This document shows, in pieces, positions 49,401 through 60,919 of a stretch of 64,000 nucleotides of DNA (position 1 is the first letter of the stretch; every line of letters begins with the position of its first letter). A program made the translations under genes and the position numbers. This stretch comes from Tetranychus cinnabarinus (taxonomy: Eukaryota; Arthropoda; Arachnida; Trombidiformes; Tetranychidae). The notes beneath the pieces were generated by a model. It did not search any database and was not told the DNA's origin. It was given only the letters and a program-made list of their open reading frames with translations. The stretch lies in NCBI GenBank assembly GCA_022266195.1, contig WHVY01000003.1:7254001-7318000 (forward strand). The letters are read 5' to 3'.

Positions 49401-52400
49401 TTCAAGCTCTAACTAAATGGATTTCAAAATTTTCCAAGTTTCCTTGTAAAGTCTTCGGATTCCAACTGAATCACTAGTCAACGAAAAACTTTTGCATAAT
49501 TTACATTCGCTCTAAATATGTAAATAAATTGCAGTTAAGCTCATTTTCATTGCTACTTCCGAAGCTAAAAGGATTTCAAGAAGTTATCACAAATAATGAC
49601 AGCTCATCAAAAGTCAACGACAACTTCATTTTGGATTCTTTTCCATTCCAAACATTGATTTTCTTTTAAAAGCGTTCTAAGATTTGGTCTACCATTGGAT
49701 AAGAAAACGATAAATTTCAAAAAATTTCACAGAAACTTTTCTTTTTCCATATTCGAGAGTAATCAAAGACAAGTTTCCACTTGAAACGAAAGCCAGCTAA
49801 AGCTAGAGTCAACAAGAACAGCTTCTGATGCAACATTAACATGAAAAAGAGCCACTGATTAGATTATGAAAGAAATGAGAAGCAATGAAAAAATGGGTTA
49901 AGAAGAGAAAAAAATTGATTCCAATTGATGAATTAGAATGAATCATCATGTTGTCTTTTTTTCTGTTCACTCTCACCATTATCATTAAACAGCAGCAAAT
50001 CTGAATTGGAAGAAGCAAAAAAAGAAAATAGAAGATGAAGGAAAAGCAAGAAATAGCTTAAGATAATTCTCATCCATCATAATAATATTAGCATCTCAAT
50101 GTGCCTCAGTTGAACGTTGAGCTTCCTCAAAGAGCAAAGGGAAACTGTGCATGCTTTTCATGCTCTCGTTTCCCATGTATACTGCAAAATTCACTTTACT
50201 CACAACTAACTTATATATTAATCTATTATCATTCAACTTTTTTTTCCCTCGTTCAACCCTTTTCACTTACTCACTCTTGTGTGTGTTCAAAGAGAGGCAA
50301 CGAAGAAAAAAGAGTCTTTCCCTGTTTTCCCTGTTTGCTCACTCATTCCATGGTACAAGTGATTGGCATCCAGCTAATTATCTCAACGAAAAATCCTAAC
50401 CAAATAAAACATCATCCATCCGTAGCTTAATCTTTTTATCATGTCATTATCAAACTTTCACCTCTTCCTTTCCCATTCACTATCTTATCCAATGAACTGT
50501 ATATTTTGTTTGTTGTTTAGGCCTGGCATCATGAACACCAAGTTGAGCCAATAATATTAGCAACAGCTATCAATGGAAACAAGAAAACATCATCACCTAA
50601 AGAAGATGAAGAGATGAGTTGCAAAAAAAGAGGCAAAACTCACTCGATAACGGATTAGCATTTCTTTTCTTCCCGTCTTGTTCATTCTTTTCATTTTTTA
50701 CACTCCCTGATACTTTATCATGATGGTTATTATTTTTTACTTCAATAGTGACATGAAATTGTTAGACAAGGAAAAAAATTGTTTTTTTATCTTTTCATTG
50801 TTTCTCATCAACACCAAGTGTACAACATTTTACCATCAATTTTACTTTTCTTTGCATTACAACAATTTATTGTACGATCCTTCATTAGTCAACTTGTTTC
50901 CGTTCAAGCTGATTATTTCTAGTTCATTGAAATGGTTAAAAAGTGAACTCAACATTTATCAGAAGTTGTAAAATCGAAGCAAAAGTTCGATTGAAAATTG
51001 ACCCATTTTCGTTTCGATATTTGCTCAACGGAGTTTGAGTTTCGTTGTTTTGAGTGGAATTTTTTGTTCGCTTATTCCTTTTTCTTTCTGCATGATACAT
51101 GATACTTGGTAGCTAATTGAGTAGAGTTTATTCAAATTGATTCAATCGAATGAAAATCCGTTTGGAAGGAAACAAGCAAAGGAAATTCAGAAATCAACTA
51201 AAGATGGGTGAAAAAGAGGAAATAGATGAGTTGATGTTGAAGTGTTGGAAAAGCTAAAAAGCAGAATCAATAGGGAAAAGAATGGAAATAAGGGAAGAGA
51301 GAGAAAACAAGAAAATGAAGAGATTCAAAAATCTCGATATCAACGCATTCTCATTGAGAATCAAGTTGAATTGTTCATTAGAGGATTGATTTTGCACTTT
51401 TATCCCAAACTCATGATTTAACCATTTACATTTAAAACGAGGAAATGATGAAAAACAAAATGTTTTTTACATAAAAAAGTAACTCTCGAAATGAAACACA
51501 AAACTTCCATTTCACAAGAGTAACAAGTTGATTGAAAAGTTGGTTAAGAAGCGAAAACAGAAAAATTCCATTTTCCAAAAACTGGCCAGAAAAGTTATTG
51601 AATATTGATATTTTCATTTGGCCATGTAAAATGGACAAAAGGGAAAATTGGTTTCGATGAATAATTGACTGTTGAATTTACCTTTTGAAATTTGGTTAAC
51701 AAAATCTTTGCACAAAAAGCAAATCTTTGAAAGAGGAAAAAAAAGTTTCTCCTTTAGATTAATGTTGTTTCGTTGCGAAAATTTTCAATACTTTTACATT
51801 TTCCTGAGTTGAAATTCTGGAAAATGAACTTTTTCCATTCAAGTTGAAAATTTTGATTTGACAAGAAAATGAAAAATGCGCAAATTTCGTTTCTTCTTTT
51901 TTTCTTCGATAAATTATTGAACAATGTAAACGAAAATTATTCAAAACTTGGATATTGATGAGAAGAGAATAATTTTTCAAATAATCCATTACATTGATTG
52001 ATCATGAACACTGAGTTTCGATAAACTGTCAGCTTTCAAGGCATTTTTTGCTCAACAAATATTGCGATATGAAAATTCGTAGAGAACCTCAAAAAAAAGA
52101 AGACGAAAAAAAGTGAAACTTTCGTTTTCTGTTTACCATCAAAGGTTGTTATTAAAAAGTTGCAGCAAAATTTATTGCCAAGCTTAAGAGCTTATCAATG
52201 ATTAGTAACGATTCCAATTTGACTTCGAGTTCTTGTTACCTTAACATTGCGACTTTCATTATTCGTAACAATTTTTTCCATTCAAATGGAAATTTTTTGT
52301 TTCCAGAAGAAAAAAAGAAAAGTCAAGTTTAATCGATTTAATGGAGTGAAAATGAATTAACATTTAAAATGTAAAGACATTGGTTTAAAGTTTCAATGTT

Positions 52401-53900
52401 ATAAAACGAGAAAAATAAGTTTGGAGAAAAAAGGTAAAATCTTTTTTTCTTCTTTTTCGACAAAGATAACTTCAAAGGGTAAGTTCATCTTGTTTCATCG
52501 AGATCATGTAAAGGAAAAACTTGTCTCGAGGCTTTCCTCTTCTCTTATTTACTCTGTACTTTTTTGCGCTTCTTTTTTCTTCTTTTTTAAAGTTCAGGTT
52601 GAAAAGTTTATCCATTTTCTTTCACTTTTCTTCTTGTATCCTTTCAGGCTATTCTGTTATATTGAGCTACAGTTTCACTTACTATCAAATGATGAAGTAC
52701 AAATGTTGCTATTTATAACTGTATATGAGACTAAATGATGAGAAGAAGAAATAAGATGGAAAAAATGGGTTTTCAAATAAAATACATTTTCTGATTTTCT
52801 TTGCCAGTTTGGTTGGGATGGAAATGATGAAAAATGATAAAGTTCATTTTCTGTTGAAATGCATTAAGTTGAGCAAATTTGACTAGCAAATGTTCGTCGA
52901 AAAGCTTATTTACTTTGATCACCATGAAAATTTTTTTCACTTTTGTCGATTTCACTTGTTCTGCCTTTGCTTCGTCACTTTGCATATTGTTTGGTTAAAG
53001 GCTAATTTCAAAATATGGAACTTTAGCTGGAAATTGTTCTCTTCTTTAATGATCAATTAGTGAATACAGATGAAACAATATGTTTAATTAACTGTTATCA
53101 ATCAATTAATTCAACACTTTTCTTCTTCTTTTCCTCTTTTGCTGCGCAATTTATCATTTTGCTTTTGTTCATTTGTTCCTATTCATTATTATCTTCATTT
53201 TTGCTTCAGGTCAAGTTACAAAAATAATTAACTTTTACAACTGGATAGGAAACAGGAAGACATGGAGAATTGGAAGAAGAGAAGAAAAAACAGATTTGAA
53301 CAAACAGTGACACTAATCTGGATGAAATTTGAGCTGAAACTGAACAGCATCTGAAAAGGTTCAACTTTTGGTAAAGTTGAGTGAAAAGTTTCAACTCGCA
53401 AAATCGTTTTATGAAAGATTGATTGGAGTGAAAAAAGTTATCGACTTTAATTTACTTTTAATGTTTCCGGTGGAAAACAAGTTTAAATTTATGCGACGAA
53501 AGAGTTATGATTATATTTAATTAATGCATTAAAAGGTTTTAATGGAATCATCTATACATCTATATCTATACAATATATAAAGTCAAAGCATCAAATTTTT
53601 GCGTCAAGATTGTGGTCGAACTGAGCGGGTTCTAAGAAAAAAAATTACGCAGCGTGAAAGCCCTAATTCAACTACAACGACGAAAAATAGGAAACCTGCC
53701 CTCAGAATCTCATGACCTCTGAGAAATTCATGAAAATAGAGACTGGGGGAAAAAATGTAGAATCCGTATTCAATAATATTGAGAGAGGGGGAAAAACTTT
53801 TTGTTATTTAGGTTGATGGTTGATTGTTGGACCAGGATTTTATGTAAAACTTTGTCATTTGAGTAAAGAGAGGACCGGACATTTTTTCACCAGTTTTTTT
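46405..53900. other. Probable Rdl intron, middle part
   Basis: AT-rich sequence with long T- and A-rich runs and Phe/Leu/Ser-rich chance frames. The only exon-like signal noted is the plus-strand segment at 50521-50658. Confidence 0.45.
50521..50658 (+). CDS. Candidate terminal exon of an unknown plus-strand gene
   Basis: After acceptor TTTTGTTTGTTGTTTAG the sequence is open in phase 0 for 45 codons to a TAG: AWHHEHQVEPIILATAINGN, then a Lys/Ser/Glu-rich tail ending KKRGKTHSITD. Mixed charged composition, unlike the Phe/Leu/Ser chance frames nearby, is the main argument for coding. It could follow 46321-46404 in frame. I do not recognise the protein. Confidence 0.25.
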   Translation, partial: AWHHEHQVEPIILATAINGNKKTSSPKEDEEMSCKKRGKTHSITD

Positions 53901-54100
53901 ACCGTCTTTTCACCGTATTGTCCACCACTCAATCCAATACACCACACCTAATCACTCTAAAAAAAGCCACTCTAAAGTGATGGACAATTCAGTGGACAAT
54001 TTTGTTGAGAAAAGTTTCTTTAAAAAAGAGATTTCGTTTGATTTAGTTGATTTGGTAGATGTGTTGGATTGGGCGGTGGACAATACCGTGAAAAGACGGT
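53901..54100. repeat. 40-bp inverted repeat around a small open frame
   Basis: ACCGTCTTTTCACCGTATTG begins at 53901, and its near reverse complement ends at 54100 (CAATACCGTGAAAAGACGGT). The 40-bp arms differ at about four positions and enclose about 120 bp. An ATG at 53980 opens 76 codons that run through the right arm to 54210. The surrounding 53560-54215 is less AT-rich than its neighbourhood. This looks like a fragment of a non-autonomous DNA transposon or foldback element; the family is unknown. Confidence 0.5.
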
Positions 54101-54585
54101 TAGCATGGGTGGTTAAAAGAAATATACGATCAGCCATGATCGTGTCTCAGCTTGTAAGAATAGATAAAATGAGGGAATTGAAGAAACTTCATGAGACAAC
54201 CGGTTGGTAGAGATTTGATTAGTGCCTGAAGGTTTGGAACATTATTTGCTCTTTAAATACTGCATTTGTTTTAATCTCTTTTCGACATTTTATTGACACT
54301 AGTTGATATTGTTTCATGTTTCTGTATTATCGACTTGCGTTCTGATGGTCAACAGATTTGAGTACAAAGGCAAAGGCAATAAATTGGTCTCATCAAGTTT
54401 ATGATTACACTTTTAATATCAAATTATGAGAGATTAATCAATAATGTGATCAAAAGAGTAGAGGTAATATTTTACTGTTTGACATGCCATTGCCTTCAGG
54501 GTAGTCACAAGTTTTTTTGGCTTCATCAACGCTCTCTACTCAAACTATGAATCTCTGATAACAACTGTATCAGCAATTGATTTGA

Positions 54586-54610
54586 TTCAACTCTATGATA
54601 TAGAGTTGAA
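54586..54610. repeat. Perfect 11-bp hairpin
   Basis: TTCAACTCTAT, a 3-nt loop GAT, and ATAGAGTTGAA form a perfect short palindrome between two anomalous islands. Its function is unknown. Confidence 0.6.
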
Positions 54611-55012
54611 AATTATTTGCTTGCAACAAATTAAATTCTGGTTAGCAATAAGTTAATCCAACTAACAGAGAAAAGGTTGCATCGAAAAACTGATTTCTAT
54701 TCATATCACAATTAAGGCCCAAAAGGATAGTTACGCGATTTTTTCTTCAGATTGAAACATCAGACACAATACTCTTTACGCAAACAGAATACAATCAAAT
54801 ACTTCGTGCTTTTTCAATAAAATAATCTTCACTCCCAATTCAACTCCCAGTCAAACTCCCAGATGACTTTCAATCAGAGTCCAAGCCTTGTTCACCCAAA
54901 CATCCAGCTATACCATAAGTCATCCTCTTATTCACGCTCCATCCTATTACTTGCTGTTCCTAGCACTAACTCATTGTCTCTCTAGTTGCACTCCGAGTAA
55001 CCATAACCTTAC

Positions 55013-55233
55013 TGAGCTTCTAAACAAATTTCAGTTTGACACGACAAATTCTGGATTCTTTCGATAGACGCACTGAATTTTTTTCTGTCTAGATGTATCC
55101 TTTCAAGGCTATCGTAATGATTATGTAAAAGATGCCTTGCAAAGGCATGTAGATTTATTGGGTTTTTCACAGTAAAATGTTCAATGCATGACTTCATCGA
55201 ATGACGGGAAACGTTTTCTTTCCTGTCAGACAT
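55013..55233 (-). CDS. Candidate minus-strand exon of unknown gene
   Basis: A minus-strand frame from an ATG at 55233 runs 73 codons into a strong donor (GCTCA|GTAAGG, exon end 55013). An acceptor TGTCTGACAG inside it (exon start about 55223) is an alternative. The peptide is charged and non-repetitive (for example HAFARHLLHNHYDSLERIHL) with no domain I recognise. It sits in a less AT-rich island (about 54700-55260) that may be a decayed transposable element. An AATAAA near 54820 on the plus strand followed by CAACTCCCAG repeats hints at an LTR, unproven. Confidence 0.25.
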
Positions 55234-58200
55234 TCAAATGATTTGTAATTATAGCTGATTTGTTGGCATTTTGTTACGTGAAAAGCAATTTGTTTTTGAC
55301 ATTAAACTTCGTACACAATTTTTCGTGGAAAAAAAAAGATTTTCAGTAAATAGTTATGCTAACTTTTATGCAAATGATGAAACAGATTCAATGATAGATG
55401 ATTAAATTGAATGTTTAAAAATAATCAAAACAGTTGAACAGATTCGATTCAGCTTTTTGCGTGTTTTGTTTCATTTTGTTTTGCATGAGAATAGTTTGTT
55501 TCTTCATAAAAGTCAAAAAAATAAAATGATGTTTTTCACAGGTGACAAAACACACGCAATCAACTGAATCAGAATCTATAACAAGTAATTGGAAAAAGGG
55601 TAAAAGAAAATAAATCGAACAGAACCAAACATACAATAAGATAACAACGAAAACGATCAAAAATTGCCCTTAAAGATTCAACATTCGATGTGTCCAGAAA
55701 AGAATGAAATTTTTCTAAAACAAAACAAGACACAAATCATGCAACCAAATCAGTTCACCTCCGATAATTGGCGAACAATTTCAGCTCAAAACAACTGTTG
55801 ACTTTAAATCATTTCAAACTCGAGATGAAAGTTTCAAGTGAATTTTATTGAGAAATCTGAACTTCTCCGATCAATCTTATTTTATAAAAATATTGTCATT
55901 CAACCAACATTTCAAGAGCATTCATGAACACTACTTGACCTGACTTTTTTCCTTCCTCTTTTAGTGTTCATTTTCAAGACAGTTTCGACTCAATTTTAGC
56001 TAAATGCTAGTAAAATTCACTCGAAAAGTTTATCGAGTTGTCTGAGGGTTTAAATTGAATTTGCTTCATAGCTTTTGATCACTTTTGTCTGTAAATGGCG
56101 AAAAGCATGAAAGCTGAAATGTATCAACTTTACTTATGATCATGACTTTGTGTTTAAATGAGCAGCCACTTATGCGAAGTAAACTTTGAATTTCATTAGC
56201 AAAACAAGTTTCAAGTTGAGAACAAAAATATCAATAAACAGCAGAGAAAGGCTCTTGATGAGCAAAAAATTTACTTCAAGTATTATTATAAAGGTACTTG
56301 TATTTTATCAAGAATATCACTCAATTAAACAAATGATACTCATCATTATTCCATTCTGAAAGGAGAGAATGTAAAAAATTGTAATTACTATTGACTAAAT
56401 GATGAGGAGAATAAAAAAGGCGAGTTTAAGAATGGAAAACTCAGTTATGGGTAAAAATAATGATGATGAACTTGAGATGTGAAACGTGAAACGGAAGACC
56501 AAAAGTATGCAACAATGAAGAAAAACTTTTCAACTCTTTTTTTCTTCTTCTTGCACAAAAAAAGCTCAACATGAAAAGTGAACTATTTATTCAAGTTGAA
56601 AGGGGAAATTCAATTGAAGCTAGCTAATTCAAGCCATTTTCCTTGTTCACTAAACTCAAGTCAATTTACCTGAAAGATGCTACAAGTGGAAGGCAAGAAA
56701 ATGGATTGAAAAACGATCATCACAATTGAAAAAGAAAATAGGAATTTCCATAGACAAGCATACACAAGATGGCACAACTAAAGCAAATGAATCAAACCGA
56801 ATTTCAGGGAAATTCGCAAATTGGATGTTCGTAGGTAATTAGTTTGGCTATCGACAGATTCTGAGATAATCTAGTCGATTGATGCACAGTAAAAATTTGA
56901 TTTCGATCTATGGTTTAATGATCTAGAAGCAATGTGAATTTCTTTTGAAAATTTTGCAAAATCCAAGTTCTAATGAACTTTGGTTGAAACTTTTGTGATC
57001 GTTGTTTAGATAACATTCTTAGTTTTGACTGTGACCTACAGTTGATCTTGAACAAGTCGAGCTTGTTATCAACTCTAAAGCAAGTCAACTGAAGCAAGAA
57101 AATAATGAAATCATGATTTATATGTAAGCCCAGCAAATGTTATCTCGTACTGTCCATCACAATTTATGAAGTAAAACTCATTTTTCTAGTTTCCTTTTTC
57201 TTTGCATATTTCACTTGAATAATTTCAAAAGTTTTCGAAGGCAAAAATCTTTTCTCTTTTCTTCATTTATTATAACCTCAATTTGCTATCAAGATGAAAT
57301 GCAATGACAAGTTGTGCAATGGTTGCGTCTTTCACGTCTGTAAACTCGATAAAAATGGTGTTCAAATTTATTTGGGAAGATAATGAGGAATAATTTTCGT
57401 GAAATGATTTCACTGTGAATGGCAATCAATATAAATGCATATAATTTAAATGTTTTGATAAAGACAAGTGAAACGTCTAGAAAAGCTGACAACAAAAGCT
57501 TACAATTCAACTGATTGAACGTTCAAGTGATAATGGTTGAAATGTTGACTCAAGAGTTCAATTTTTACTATGACTTTTAATCAGTGCAACATGCCAAAGA
57601 GGTAAAAGAGAGAGAGAGAGAAATAGCATTCATAAAAGGTAAAAGTAAGAAGCATGAAAATGTAGGTTAAATGAGAGTAAATCAATTGTGCTGACGACAA
57701 TCAAAAGGAACAAAAAAAGGTTAACAAAGCGCATTGCATAAACTCGAGTATTGCATGATAATACACATGGCATGTACCAAAATAACTACCCGAGTGTTTA
57801 TATTTAGAAATGAACAATTCCTATTGACTTTACTTTTCTGGGTCAATCCAATTTAAGCCCGGTTACCTGAATGATACTCATGCGTAATGAAACAATCTGA
57901 CTTTTCATAAATGAACAAGGAATATAAAGAAGAGCAAAATGCATCAGAATAATTTGAGTCACAAGAAACTGGGAATTTCACGACAAAAAGTTGTCGTTTC
58001 AAGTGCTTTGTCAAGATTGTAAAGTTCGATTCGTTTCGATGCTCGTGAAAAGTTTGATGGCTTTATCATCAAGTTCTTTTTGTTTCGAATAGATGGTTTC
58101 GAGTTTTTTTTGGAAAAATTTGCCAAGTTCGACTCAGGGAAAAGTCAATTGAATGGTTAAATATTCAAATGATGATGATTGGATAACATGAAGTTGCCTG

Positions 58201-60691
58201 GTTTAATTGAGTAAACCAGGAAACTTTTAGCTGCTCATTTGTTACTCAACCTTGTTTCTGTCAATCTGCTTTTCTGCTTTTATTCTTGGAGAAAATTCTT
58301 GATCTAAACCCTTCTGGGAGTTCAATTAAATGTGATCCAATAAAAACAAGACAAGACAATAAAATGTTTTCTCAACAGAAAACAGAATCAATTGGAGAAG
58401 GATAAAGGTCAATAACCTGGTAGGCACTCGAGTCAAGAGAAATTTGATTCTTGATTTAGATTTGTGGATAACCGTTTCGTTGCTCTCAGGAGAATGTCCA
58501 TCTTCAAAAACAAATTAATAATTGATCTCAAAATTCTAAACAAAATTCCATAAAAACAGATAAACATTTAAAAAAATCTGAAGTTTCAAGAAATTTTCCA
58601 AATCAGTTAAATATCAAGTCATGACGATACGAAAAAATAACGCCATTATTATTCACAAGAGATGCAGCTAATCTTATTCATCAACACAAAGTGGAATGAA
58701 TTGAGATTGTTATTAATGATAAAATGTTTTTGGGTTAATCAATTGAATAACAATATGACAAGTATATTTGCTTTTTATTGTAATATGAAGACAATTGTCA
58801 AAGTGAAACAAGTGCGAACTTTTGATGAGCAAACTTTTTGATTCTCTCTTTTACTCTTCATTATTATTCTCGACTTTTATACGATAACCACCCACAGAGA
58901 CAATGGTCAATGGTCATCATTATCATGTTGACAATTTATCAAACTACTTGAGACAAAATAATATTATTAATAGTTGATCCACTTTACGGTTTAATATTAA
59001 AGATCAACAGCAAAAGTTTATTATTACTTTTACCATAATAATTGGTAAAGAAGAGGAAAGAGCAGCAAAGAAATGATTAAATGTAAATAGCAAATGAAAA
59101 TGTTTACTTTTGTAAAAAGTAATTAACAAGGAAAATGTCATTTAATTTAATCAACAATCATTCAATTGTTTGGAAAGTGTTTCAACTTTTCAGCCTTTTA
59201 TAGACTCATGTTGAGAATGACCAAAAATTTATTCCAAGACAAATGCGAGTTTCAATCTTTTCTGGGCGCAAATTTTTCTTTGCATCTGACTGACCAAAAG
59301 GCACGTCCACCAAGTTAATGATGCATCTTTATGTATGGAAACATTGTATTTTATATTAAACAATCTTTCCAACTTATTCTGAAACTTGAATTGAAATGAG
59401 CAGCGATGAATGTTTTCCTGAAGAATCAACCTTTTCTTTACTTTTGCTTTTCCTTCTTCATTTTCCTTCTCTTGTTTCAAGTCTCGCTTTATTTTCTATT
59501 ATCTCATCATCAAACTAAATAATCTACTTTCATGGAAACGAAAAAATAAACTTCTTTCAACTTTATCTTTTCTTTTGCTTTTTTATGTTACCCAATAACA
59601 AGTTGATATGTTTGAAGTAAGGAAAAATCAGAGAGAAATGAAGGCAAATAGTAAAAATGAAACTTTGTCTAAGCTTGAAAAGTTAGGCAAATGAAAAGTA
59701 ATAACTGGGAGTGAAAAGTTATGAGATTTATCAAATGTTATCATTTCATCTCATGTCTCTTTATTTCACTTTACGTTTTGGCAAACTTTACATTCAACTT
59801 TATCTTTTCATGTTTTTCCCTCTTCTCTTTATCTGACTTTGCATTCAAATTGTTTTCCCTCTATTGGCCAAGTTTTGCAACCATTGTACTGAATCACATT
59901 TATTAGGATTCATGGGTTTGGAGTAAATTACAAATGTGATTATATTGAATTTGCAAGAGATTTCATGCTTTCCAATTTTGGTTCAAAATCAGATAATCAT
60001 TGAAAAATGGAATCCCGAATAAAAATGTCTTCACGTAATAGTATACTTAAGATTGACTTGCTGCAATCGATTTTTTTGCCAATATAATGAACCAAAATTT
60101 GTAGTTAGTCTTTAAGTGAATTATTTTTCAGTTTTATAAAATAAATGACCTCGAAATTTTCAAGCCTTGAGCGAAATTGTTAAATCTTGTTACTTTTCAG
60201 GTAAAAATATGGTCTGAGATAAGTTATAAGCTAACAATCTAAATGTTTTTTTTCAAAGTCTAACAGAAAAACTGAACATTTTTCGTTGTGCTTACTGATT
60301 AATCATTTGAATATCAACTTATTTAAGTTGCAGACTGAAGTATAAAACTGAAGTGCTGAACCACTATCATTTTATCAGCCTAGAGCAATGTTTTGGCTTT
60401 CGTTTTGAGCAAAAAGAAACGATAATGAGGGCAATAAGATTGAGAGATAAAAAGATTGAAATAAATGAGAAAAATGTTGAACGGAATCAAACAATAAGCA
60501 ACTCGTGAGCAATAAATGGATAACCATTTTTTTAGTTAACTTTCTTCTGATCAGTATCCAGATAATGGATATTCATCAGACAGTCGGTACGGACTAGAAC
60601 ATTTTATAACTATTGACATGAGTTCTTGGATGGTTTTAACTCGACGGCTTGCGAGCGCTTGAAATTTTCCCAATAAATTCACGATAAATTA
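55234..60691. other. Probable Rdl intron, right part
   Basis: AT-rich sequence with a short GA microsatellite near 57608-57621. No supported gene. Confidence 0.4.
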
Positions 60692-60919
60692 TCTTTTCGA
60701 AACAATCACAGATTGAAACTGAAAATCTTTTTGAAAACATAATCTAGTCTCCTGACATTGATTGGGTTGAACAATTTTCAATTGATCTACCATACTCGTT
60801 ATCACAGTATTTTCCTCTTTTGTCTCATCACTTGCTAATCTTTTATAAGAAGCCAATTGTTCTTGGAGTTTCAATCTTACTTGAAAGGTTTCATTCATAA
60901 AGTCAATATAAATAGATGG
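60689..60919 (-). CDS. Terminal exon with BESS-like motif, unknown gene
   Basis: The minus-strand frame starts with ATG at 60898, or in phase 0 at 60919 after acceptor CTCTTATAG, and ends with TAA at 60691-60689. From the ATG it encodes 69 residues. Residues about 30-60 (ENTVITSMVDQLKIVQPNQC, then QETRLCFQKDF) match the BESS pattern residue by residue: acidic start, hydrophobic pair, Ser-Leu/Met, LK, P, Q, R, alternating hydrophobics. BESS motifs mediate protein contacts and usually end MADF-BESS chromatin or transcription proteins, which fits a last exon. No MADF exon is visible to the right. It may be a nested gene, or a gene fragment, within the Rdl intron. Confidence 0.35.
   Translation of the reverse strand, partial: PSIYIDFMNETFQVRLKLQEQLASYKRLASDETKEENTVITSMVDQLKIVQPNQCQETRLCFQKDFQFQSVIVSKR

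Noticed and set aside
56668..56776. Minus-strand open segment ending TCSIFQ at a donor, resembling the Q before EVR in Rdl
   Set aside because: In phase with the M4 exon, but its upstream translation is membrane-like rather than an intracellular loop; the match is six residues and may be chance.
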